From Isotricha intestinalis (lineage: Eukaryota; Ciliophora; Litostomatea; Vestibuliferida; Isotrichidae), in NCBI GenBank assembly GCA_023807065.1, contig JAJJLU010001024.1, forward strand, positions 1 to 11,526: a stretch of 11,526 bases of DNA, in the 5' to 3' direction. The position numbers were made by a program, and so were the translations under genes. Below are positions 1 to 9,900 of the stretch, piece after piece. The notes beneath the pieces are model-generated. The model saw nothing but the letters and a program-made list of their open reading frames with translations. It did not search any database and was not told the DNA's origin. The first letter of the stretch is position 1, and each line of letters opens with the position of its first letter.

Positions 1-509
1 AAAAAAAATAAATTAAAAATTGACAATTTATTAGATGAAGAACAAATTAATTATATTATTAAATTAGGTTATTTTTCTTCACATTTTTTGAAAAAAAATA
101 TTTTATAGAAATATTACCATTTATATATCATTTAGGTGTTTTAATTCCAAAAGAAAAATATTTAATTTTGAAAAAACATAAAAATAAAGAAATTAAAGAA
201 ACAATATTATTTTATTTTAATTTAAATGAAGGAATATCATTAAATGATTTAGAAAAATATAAAGAAATTTATTCTTTTTATAATATTGAATATTGTTTGA
301 ACAGAGATGAAATTATTTATTATTTAATTGAATTAGATGAAAATGTTTTAAAAAGAAAAATATCAATAAAAATAAATACAAAATTATTATCTTTTTCAAA
401 AAATAAGGAAGAAAAAAGTGAATCTAAAAAAATGGAAAATAATAAAAATTGTTTTGATAAAGATTTAGATTCTAAAAACAAACTAGAAAAAGTAAAGAAT
501 AAATATTAA
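1..509 (+). CDS. Partial unrecognised protein, C-terminal part, two exons (1-67 joined to 109-509)
   Basis: The 3' end of a gene that enters the window from the left; its start is not present. Frame 1 is open from base 1 to a TAG at 106-108, reading ...NLLDEEQINYIIKL. A second frame is open from 63 to the TAA at 507-509. Removing a GT...AG intron at 68-108 joins the two in phase 1 and gives a continuous protein of about 155 residues. A methionine start at 168 is not supported, because that codon is TTG. The product is hydrophilic and helical, with many Lys, Glu, Asn and Ile residues, a segment LNDLEKYKEIYSFYNIEYC, and a charged, lysine-rich, probably disordered tail over the last 40 residues. 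No membrane segment or catalytic motif is visible, and I do not recognise the family. Composition and codon use (CAA, AAA, GAA, TTA) match the other genes, so it is probably a real gene of the same genome. Confidence 0.55.
68..108 (+). other. Spliceosomal mini-intron, 41 bases (inferred)
   Basis: The interval starts GTTATT and ends TTTTATAG and is T-rich throughout. Its removal joins two open frames in phase 1 (TTA-G|AA-ATA) and avoids the TAG at 106-108. A second acceptor, ATTTAG ending at 135, also keeps the frame and would give a 68-base intron and a protein nine residues shorter. I prefer the nearer one because its length resembles the 47-base intron of the downstream gene. Transcript data would decide between them. 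Confidence 0.6.
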
Positions 510-1260
510 TTTTTTTTAAAATATCTTAAAAAAATTAAATATATTTCATTTAATTATTAATTTCATTCATTAATGAATCCAAATTTAATAGGAGAAAAAG
601 GAAACAATAGAATTAATAACAGATTTTAACAAAATCACAATAAATTCATCTTAAACCAAATCAAAAGAAAGAAGGTCATCCAATAGTAATTCTCCCTGAA
701 ACTCATAAAGAACAAATATAATGAAAATTCCTCATAATTTTATTTTAGTTATCTATTTTTATTAAAATCTAATTGAAAAATACAAAGATAGAATTATTGT
801 TGAATTACAGGAAATAGGAATATTATTTTTTTATATAAATTATGAACAATAACTAATATTATTTTTTATATAATAAATTAATGAAATGAAGAATATAATT
901 AATTTTAATTCATTCTAAATTCAAATTAACAAAAAAAATAACTTGTTTTATGTGTGAATCATCTAATAAAAAATTTTTAAATGTTTATTGGAAATATTAT
1001 TTAGTTTTGTTTAATATATAATTCTAAATAATTTATATATTATAATATTAATTAATATTATTATATTATTCATTAATAATTAAATCAATTTTGATTAATT
1101 AGATAAACAATAAATGATATATAAAAAACAACTTTAAAATGTTGATTCAAAATACAGTAATTTTAAATAATAATAATTATCTTTCCTTTTATGTAATAAT
1201 TACACATATAATAATTATTTATAAAAAAATAATAATAAAAAATATATAAAAAAACCAAAA
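510..1260. other. Intergenic region, no supported gene
   Basis: Very A+T-rich sequence between a stop codon and the next gene's first ATG. Every frame on both strands is broken within about 40 codons. The least A+T-rich part, about 573-852, has three short open stretches in three different + frames: 573-629 starting ATG, 644-721 and 766-852. They may be remnants of a decayed gene or chance openings. I see no tRNA, rRNA or convincing terminator. The last 200 bases contain many long A runs and AT dinucleotides and presumably hold the promoter of the 1261 gene, but no defined box can be named. Confidence 0.5.
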
Positions 1261-1332
1261 ATGAAATTAAAATATTTTTTCTTAATTATAATAATTTCAA
1301 AAATAAAAAGTGGAATATTTGATTCATACTAC
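1261..1332 (+). other. Signal-peptide exon of the TM9SF gene
   Basis: Twenty-four codons from an ATG in an A-rich context, reading MKLKYFFLIIIISKIKSGIF and ending DSYY. A basic start, a hydrophobic run (YFFLIIIIS) and a small-residue Ser-Gly site before IFDSYY make a good signal peptide. In TM9 proteins the mature chain starts with an aromatic stretch of this kind. Without splicing the frame stops at TAA 1345-1347. Confidence 0.72.
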
Positions 1333-3161
1333 GTAAAAAAAATTTAAAATATATAATATAACATTAAAATTTAGAATAGACGTATGAAGAAAACGACACA
1401 TTAGGAATATTAGTAAATATGCTAAATTCAATAAAAATTCAAATACCTTTTGAATACAAATATTTAAATCTATGTGAAGGAGGAAATGATTATATAAAAA
1501 ATGAAACCTTTACAGAGCTTTTATCAGGAACAAGAGCATCATATACTAATTATATAATATCAATGAATTCAAATGAAACATGTTTAATTTCATGTATAAA
1601 AAATTTTACTGAAGATGAAATTGAAATTTATGAATGGTTAATTGATAGAAATTATTTAATTAATTTTTATTTAGATTCTCTTAGAGCTGGAAGATCAAGA
1701 ACTAATATTTATAATAAAAAAACTTATACTGCTTATTTATCTGGAATTCCAATTGGTTTTATTAAAGATGATAATTATTATTTATATAATCATTATAATA
1801 TTTATATTGAAATTAATAAAAAAAATAATAAATTTCAAATTGTTGATTTTTCTATTGAACCTCTTTCAATTAATGTTAATTCTGTTGAAGAATGTGATAA
1901 ATTAATTTATGAAGATAATTCTCGTTTAAGAAGAAATTTTTCTTTTTATAATAATCAATTATTAAATAATAATTCAGATATTTATTTCACTTATGATGTG
2001 CTTTTTATTCCTTCAAATAAAACTTTTTCTTCAAGATGGGATAAATATATTAGAACAGGAGGAGAATTTCATTATATAAGTTTAATATATTCAAATATAA
2101 TATTATTTGTTTTTACATTTATTGTTTTTTTCATTCTTTCAAAAGCAATAAAAAAAGATATAGAAATATATAATAAAACAATAATAGCAGATAATATAAT
2201 AGATGATTATGGTTGGAAACAAGTATCAAATGATGTATTTAGAAAGCCAAAAAATTTAATTATATTTTCAACTTTTGTAGGAACAGGATTTCAATTATTA
2301 TTAATATTAATAACTTCTTTAATATATAATTTCTTAGGATACATTCATCCTGAAAAAAGAGGAAATTTATTAAATCAAATGGTAATTTGCTTTTGTATAA
2401 TGAGTTTTTTTGGTGGATTTATAAGTACAACAATATATAAAAATAATAAAGGGAAATCATGGTTTAAAAATACTTTAATAACATCTTTTTTTTTCCCTGG
2501 AATATCATTAATAATATTAATATTAGTAAGAATACTTTTCTCATTAGAATCATCAACAGTAGGATTAAAAATATCAGAAATATTAAAATTATTATTATTA
2601 TGGATGTTTATTTCAACACCATTAATATTTTTAGGAAGTTTCATAGCATTAAAAAGGAAAAATATAACTTATCCATGTAAAATAAATAAATTACCAACAA
2701 AAATAGAAGAAAAACCATGGTATTTAAAATTAAAATATATCTCACTTTTAACTGGTTTAATTCCTTTTGCAACAATAGTAATTGAATTTATATATTTAAT
2801 GGGTTATATGTGGAAATATCAAGTTTATTATTTAGCATCATTCTTATTTTTATCTTTAATATTTTTAGTTATTATCTCTTCTGAAATTTCTATTATTTTC
2901 ATATATTTAAATTTATGTAAAGGTGATTATAATTGGTGGTGGAAATCGTTTTTTGTTAGTTCAACTCCTTCTCTTTATATTGTTTTCTATTCTATTTATT
3001 ATTTTCTTAATATTCATATTACTCGATTTACTGCTATTGTTGTTTATTTTCTTATTATGACTTTTATTTCTACTATTATTGCTTTGGTTTGTGGAGCTTG
3101 TGGAGTTATTATTACTTTTTTCTTTTTATATTATATTTATTCTAAAATTAAAATTGATTAA
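1261..3161 (+). CDS. TM9SF / EMP70-family nonaspanin (exons 1261-1332 and 1380-3161)
   Basis: A nine-pass membrane protein of the transmembrane-9 superfamily. Known members act in the Golgi and endosomes in membrane protein sorting, adhesion and phagocytosis. The spliced protein is about 617 residues, normal for the family. Exon 1 encodes a signal peptide (MKLKYFFLIIIIS...). Exon 2 opens with TYEENDTLGILVN, which supplies the family's mature N-terminal segment just before the conserved S-x4-QIPFEYKYL motif. Starting at the ATG at 1419 would remove both. The lumenal domain (to about residue 250) contains several N-x-T/S sites, YNHYNIYIEI and a V-DFSIEPLS motif. GWKQVSNDVFRKP follows TM1, which is diagnostic. 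Eight further membrane segments follow, with family hallmarks GLIPFATIVIEFIYL and DYNWWWKSFF. The C-terminus ends in KID, matching the K-x-D Golgi-retention/COPI signal of TM9 proteins. It is the middle of three same-strand genes. The family is certain; which TM9SF paralogue is not. Confidence 0.95.
1333..1379 (+). other. Spliceosomal mini-intron, 47 bases, phase 0 (inferred)
   Basis: It starts GTAAAA and ends AGAATAG, and is A+T-rich with stops in every relevant frame. An earlier AG at 1373-1374 cannot be the acceptor, because the main frame then meets TAG at 1377-1379. Using the AG at 1378-1379 removes that stop and leaves 1380 as the first base of a codon. The resulting junction reads ...FDSYY|TYEENDTLGILVN.... 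Confidence 0.7.
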
Positions 3162-3847
3162 ATTTTTCTTTTTCTAAATTTTTTTTAAATTCTAAAATTC
3201 TTTTGATATATTTTTTTTATTTTTTTTAAATGAAAACTTCATATTAAAATAATAATTTGGGAAATATTTCATAAACTCCTAATTCTTTAAAAATGATTTT
3301 CAATCAATAAATAATTGATATTGTATTAATAAAGTATTAAACAAATTATCATCTTTAATAAAGTAATCATTTTCTTCTTTATTTTATTATATAATATATT
3401 TGAGTTTATAATTTCAATAATTCAATTTTTATTCATTAATTGATTAAAATATAATTAATTTTTTATTATTATTATTTACTCTATTTCTTAAATCTTCAAA
3501 ATTAATATAAGTATATTTATTCTAAAATTCTTTTTCTTTTATTTAATGATTATTTTGATTTATATAAACTTATTTTATTTTTCTTCTTGTTTTAAATCAT
3601 TAATATTATTTAATTTTTCTTCTAATATTTTATTTAATAAAAATATATTTTCAAATTCAAAAATGTTAATTTATCTAATGAATTTTCAAATTTTTCCTAT
3701 TATAATTATTAACTAAATTTATTTTGATTTCATAAAAACTTTTTATTGTTTTGAACTTAATACATTAGCTCAAGATTACATTTCATATCTCATTTAATAT
3801 ATCATTCTAATCATTATACTAAAATAATAATATTAAATTAAAAAAAA
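3162..3847. other. Intergenic region, T-rich on the + strand, possible decayed - strand gene
   Basis: 686 bases between the TM9SF stop and the channel start. The + strand is T-rich, so the - strand is purine-rich, the same bias that sense strands of genes show here. There is no intact ORF. The - strand reading described in the pseudogene entry lies in 3186-3690. From about 3700 to 3847 the sequence is plain A+T-rich and presumably contains the channel gene's promoter. An in-frame TAA at 3839-3841 shows that the channel ORF does not extend upstream without an intron. Confidence 0.5.
3186..3690 (-). pseudogene. Possible decayed coding sequence, family unknown
   Basis: On the - strand, 3557 down to 3186 reads as protein-like sequence in one frame, for example NKYTYINFEDLRNRVNNNNK and DDNLFNTLLIQYQLF, broken by about ten stops. 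Upstream, in a frame shifted by one base, 3660 to 3570 reads LLNKILEEKLNNINDLKQEE. In the first stretch G is commoner at codon position 1 than at positions 2 or 3, as in real genes here. Many stops are TAA/TAG or TGA, which CAA/CAG (Gln) or TGG (Trp) would become by C-to-T or G-to-A change. Against this, the stop density is only slightly below what random DNA of this composition would give. I recognise no family. Confidence 0.25.
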
Positions 3848-6800
3848 ATGAAAAAAGATATGAAACAAGAAGAAATAATATCAACAGACAAAATTCAAGA
3901 CACATTTAAAATAAAAGATTTCAAGGAAAAGAATAAATGTACATACTTTGAATATGGTGATATTCCAATATTTCAAGAAGCCTTTTGTTGTGAAGTATGT
4001 GATCCAAATAAAACAGAAATGATATGTGCAGAATGTTTTAATCACTGTCATAAAAATTGTAGAAGTGAAGAAATAAGAGAAGATTTTTCAAACATAGAAG
4101 TACAAAAAAAGGAAAAGATATATTTTACATGTGAATGTGGTCAAAAAAAGCATGAAATAGAAAGAAAAAATGTAAAAGAATTAGAGAAAAAATGTCTTTT
4201 TTCAGAATTTGAAATAAATATGGGAAGAAAATATCGTTATTATTGTAAAACATGTGGAATAGATATTTGTTATAATTGTTCTTTAATTTGTCATAGAAGA
4301 AAAAATGGTTGTTTTGTGACAAAAACATTAATAGAAAATTATAATAACAAAACTAAAAATATTAATAATAATAATATAAATGTAGAAAAAAAAAATGATT
4401 TATTTTGTGGTTGTATTCAACCAAGTCATTTCAATATGGTTTCTATTACTCAAATTATTGGAAAAATCATTGATAGAGGAGAATTTGAAGATAGTAAATT
4501 TATTTGGGGATTACAATTATTTAATAATTTTTGTACTACTAAAATTTTCAATGATTTATTTAAAGAAACCAGTGATTTAATTTCTAGTTTTAATAATGAT
4601 AATTATTTCAAAAAAAATATGTTTAATGTTTGTGATAGATTTGTTAGATTAGGAAAATATGTTTTTACTTCTCAAAAATTTTTTTATTTTAAAGATACTT
4701 ATATTGATAAATATCCTTATGATAAATTAATTTCTGCTATTATTTCTTTTTCTCCAAAACAATTTGAAAAATATGGAAATTTTATTTGTTCAATGTGTTT
4801 TTTTTTCTATTTTCTTCATTTGAAAAAAGACTTCCAAAATATTAAAAGTTTATGTATTAAGGATTTTTTTATTTCTTCTCCATTAGATAGAATTCTTTAT
4901 AAAAAATTAATTTTTTCTAGAAATATTTATTCAGCTCAAATTTATGATAAATATTTTGATGAAGAAGAAGGAAAATATTGTTTAGGTGATATTTGTGTTC
5001 AATTAATGGAAATTTTAAATCAAGCTTTTGCTGATTTTACTATTAAAAAATTAGATAAGTGTTTAAAAAATTATTTTATTATTTTTAAAATTTGCTTTTT
5101 TTGTTTAAAAAGATTTGTATTTGATTTTAATGCTTTAAATTCTTTTGTTGAAATTTTCCTTAAAATTTCTTCAAACATATATCATTTTGTAAATGAAAGA
5201 ATAAACAATGATAAAAATCAAAAAGAATTTGTTAATATTTTATCTACTTTAATGGATTATATTACTAAAATTAATTGTGCTTTAGTTATTAATTATAATG
5301 ATTTAATTATTGAAGAAATAATTTTTAATAAAAAGAAAAAATACGAAGAATATAATTATATTCATTTTAATTCAGAAACATCAAAAAATATTTTTAGAAC
5401 AACAATAATAACTTCTTTAATTTATGGAATATTTACTTTAAATAGTGTTTCAATTGATACTCAATATTTACTTTTTTTAAATAATATTTTAGAAATATTT
5501 ATTCTTCCAAGTAATAATTATGGGAAAAAATTTAGGGAAATAAAAAAATATAATTTTGATGATTTTTTTGTTTTAATCACAAAAATAGACAAATTAAAAG
5601 AAATGGAAGATAATTACGTTAAACATGTTCCAAGAGAAAAAATTCAATTTGAAGATAATTATAGTGAAGAAATAAACACAACAGATTTTGAACCAAAATT
5701 AATATTAAATTTTAATGAGCCTCAATCTTTAGAAATGATAATAAGAAAAAATGTATATAATCTAAAAGAAAAAATTGAAAATTTATTTAATAAATATTTT
5801 CATTATGAAATTACAATAGAAAATATAGAAAAAGAGATTGTTTTATATTTAATGGATTTTTTCTCTAATAATGATAAAAAAATTATTTTAGAAACTGATG
5901 AAGAAAGTTCTATTTTTGAAAATGCAAAAGATAAAATAAATAAAACAATAACTTTTGATAAAGAAATAATTGAAGAAACTTATGAAACTATTCTTCAAAG
6001 AGAAGAAATAAAAAAATATAAAGAAAAAATTGAATCAATTATTCAAGAATCTTTTTCTTTTATTACTTTAGAAATTTTTACTAAAAAACCATCAAATATA
6101 AATTTATTAATTCATGAATTAATTTTATCTTCTTTAGATACAACATTAACTAAAATATTTTTTCTTGATAAATCTAATCATTTATTGCAAGAAAGTAATA
6201 CAAAAATATATTTACATTTTTTATTAATATATTGTTTATCAAAAGAAGGTTTAAATAATTTTTGTTTAGGAAGAAATTTTAGAAGATTAATTCAATCTTT
6301 ATCTTTATTTCCTAAATTGACATTAAAATTTTTAAAATCTGTTTTTAAAGGAATTTACTTATATGGAATTGATATAAAATACCATAAAAAAATACCAAAA
6401 ATAGTAAGTGATTTATTAACATATCTAGAAAATTATAAAATAAAAACAATAAATGATGAAAATGAATTTAAAAAAGATTTTATTCAAATATCTAAAATAT
6501 TTATTTATATAAGTAAATTTCTAGAATTAGATAAAATAGATAATATTCATTATAAATTTTGTAAAATAATAAAAGAAAAGAAAATAATAGAAGCACAAAA
6601 TTTAGGAAGATTAATTCCATTATTTTTTATTTATTCAAAAGATGGTCATATAGAAAGAGAAGCGGATACAAATATAAAAATGATATCAGAAAGATTTAAA
6701 TTTATTCAAAATGGAGAAAATTTAACTTATATAAATAATGAAGAAAATAAAAAAGAAAATGATTCTATTCAAGATAAAAATATAAATATGTTAGAAAATT

Positions 6801-6871
6801 ATAAAGCAGAATTATTTGCTCAATATATTGTTAAACAAAAATATGCGTTAAAAGTTATTGAAAGAGAAAAA

Positions 6872-6904
<33 letters not shown>

Positions 6905-9900
6905 GAAAAAGATGAAAAAAGTTATAGTCCTAGAAAATATGCTCATAGTATAAAATCAACTACCATTCCTAACATTTCAAATATTAAAGAAAATAATAAT
7001 AATATTAATAATTATAAAGATATTAAAGAAAATGAAATAACTTATTTAGATAATTTAGGAAAAATTGATCCTAAAATGGTTACAAGATTAAATGAAAAAT
7101 TTATCTTTTCTTTTTTTCATTTTTTTGCTGAAACTACATTTTGTTGTTTTAAAAATGAAACTTTTCATATTTTAAATGAATTATTTGATTTAGATTTTTT
7201 AAGCTTTTTATTAAGAAGAAAATATTTAAAATTAAAATATAGAATTATTCTTCTTTCATTCTTAAAAAATTTTTATTTAAATGATGAAATAAATCCAATA
7301 ACTTATAGTATTAATTATGATATTTATCCAAATTCAGAAGAATATTTTAAAATAATTCAATTCACAAAAAATGAATTAGAAAATAAATTTTTACTTGAAG
7401 AAATGGGAAGAGAAAAAATAATTAATAAATTAAATAAAGTAAATTCTTTAAAGACAATAATAGAAGAAATAAATAATGAAATGTCAATAATGATAAAAGT
7501 TATCAAATATGATAATAATCAAATAATAAATGGAACAAAATATTTATCTCAATTAATATATTTAATTCAATATGTTGGAGATATAATAATTACATATGAT
7601 ATGACTTCACATGTAACTTTATGGTTTTATGAATTAACAAAAAATTTTGAAAGAAAAAGTAATTTTTTTATTAAATTTTTTAAAGATGTTCTTGAATTTC
7701 AAAATATTGATTCCATTGATTTAGATAGAGAACATTTATATCAAGAAGATGATAAAGATTCAGAATTAAATAATAGAAATTTTAATATTTATGATAAAGA
7801 AAAAATATATTCTATTTTTTTCAAAGAAATTCAAAATTTTTATGATATGACAAGTTTTATTAAACAATATAATTTAAGTAAATTCATTGAATTATATAAA
7901 ACAAGAAATGATGAAGATTTTAAATTATATTCTTTAAATCCTGTTGTTGATGAATATACTAGTTTAATTCAAAGTAAAAAAGAAGATTTAAATGGGAAAA
8001 AAAATTATAAAAAGAAAAAAACTAAAGAAGAAAAAATTTTAAAGGAACAAAGAGAGCCAATTGAAAAAACATATGCAAGATTTATTAAAGGAAGAGAAAT
8101 TTATTCAAAGCAATTTAATAATATGTCTAAAAATTCTTTTATTCAAATTATATTTACTAAATCAAATGATATTTCTATTGAATATAGAGATATTGTTTTT
8201 GAATATATTATTCTTTCACTTTTTCATATTAATGAAGTTCAAGATTGTAATTTAATATCTTTATTTATTTTCATTAATAAAATATTATTTTATGACTTTG
8301 AAAAAGGACAAGATTATTTAATAAATAATCTTCATAAAATAAACAAACAAACTTTAAAAATTTCTCTGAACAAAAAATCATTTAATGAAGAATTATTTGA
8401 AAATAATAAAAATTTATTAAGAAAATTAATAAGTCTTCAAATAGTATTTTCTCGAAATATAACTCAAGATAAAATATTTAAAAATTTATGTTTATTAACA
8501 AAAAATATGATTCAATTTTTTCAATTACTAGGAGAAGGACATAATAAAGTATTTCAATCATTATTAGTAAATGGTTTAAATCCGGAAAAAAGCAAAGTAA
8601 AAATAATAGGAAAAAATACAGATATAAAAAATTTAAATAAAAATTTACCAGATTCAATTTTTAATGTTTTATGTATTACTTTAGATTCAAGTTTAAAAAT
8701 GTTAAATATATATCAAGAACCAATAAATGGAGAATTACCATATGATAAATTAATAATATTAATGAATAATATTATAGATTGTATAGTTGAATTTTTCCAA
8801 GGAACAACAAGAAAAAGTTATATAGATATGTATATTCAAATTAAAATGTGTTTTAATTCAATGAAAACAATAATTGAATTAAAGCTTCCTCCAAATAATG
8901 AAAAAAATAGAAGAAAATTTATTATTTTATTAAAAAGTTCTATTTTAGATTTAATTTCTTCTATGATTGAAGAAGGAATTAGTGATGATCCTGATATTTC
9001 TAATTTAAAAGATATTATGGTCACTTTTCATCCTATGGATTTATATCATGAAATTAGAGAATGCTTTATTACTATTCATAAACAATTTGAAAATAAATTT
9101 GATGGAGTTCAGTTAGATAATTTAAATGCTATTTATTATTTGAAAGAATTATATAAATTCAATAATGATTTTCAAAATAACATTGAACTCAATTTAGCTT
9201 TTAAAATTTTCTACTTGTTAAAAGTACTTACTGAAGTCTATAATAGAGTTGAAATTATTGATTTATTTAAAAATTTTAAAATTAAATATAATCAAGTTGA
9301 AATTTCTCAAAAGGAAATAAAGAAAAATTTACAAAAGAAAAAAACAGATGAAAATAATAAAAAAGAAAAAATACACAATCAAAATAATAAAAATAATAAA
9401 AATAATAATAATGATAAAGATATTAACAATGATATAAATAATAATAATAATAATAATAACAATAATAATAATAATAATAAAAATGATAATAAAACAAAGA
9501 ATCAAAATATAAACAATTCAGATTCTATAAATAAACAAAGTATAAATAGAAGAAATAATAATCAAAGTAATGTAAGTATAATATCAGATAATTCTCAAAA
9601 TAAATTAAAAAAAAAGAAAATAAATCCAAAAGAAATAAAACCAAAAATTCATTTAGAAAATCCAATAAGAAAAGCTCCACTAAGAAAATCAATAACAGTA
9701 TTATTAAAAAAAAATTTATCTCAAAAAAGTAAAGACACAGAATTTAACATATCAAATATTTCAGCATTAAATAAAACAAAAATGAATTATGTAATATATA
9801 AATTTTTAAGTGAAATAATGACAAGAATTCAAATAAAAACAGAAAATGAACAATCAAATAGAGATTTTTCTTTTTTTATTATTCCTCCTTTATGTTTATT

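Noticed and set aside
168..509. A complete 113-residue gene starting at 168
   Set aside because: The codon at 168 is TTG, not ATG. The frame is open upstream to 63 and joins by a GT-AG intron to another frame open from base 1, so this is the tail of a longer gene.
2375..2644. Minus-strand ORF of 89 codons inside the TM9SF gene
   Set aside because: It lies antisense to the conserved membrane segments of a well-supported gene, and its product is Asn/Ile-rich with no recognisable feature.
4125..4580. Minus-strand ORF at 4125-4328 and a shifted plus-strand ORF at 4395-4580
   Set aside because: Both overlap the zinc-head and solenoid coding sequence of the channel in other frames and reflect composition only.
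8061..9024. Shifted plus-strand ORF at 8061-8255 and minus-strand ORF at 8836-9024
   Set aside because: Both are shadows of the channel gene. The second is antisense to the RIH-associated domain.
9430..9480. AAT microsatellite as a non-coding expansion or intron
   Set aside because: It stays in frame as Asn codons, with frame and coding character intact on both sides, so it is a coding homopolymer.
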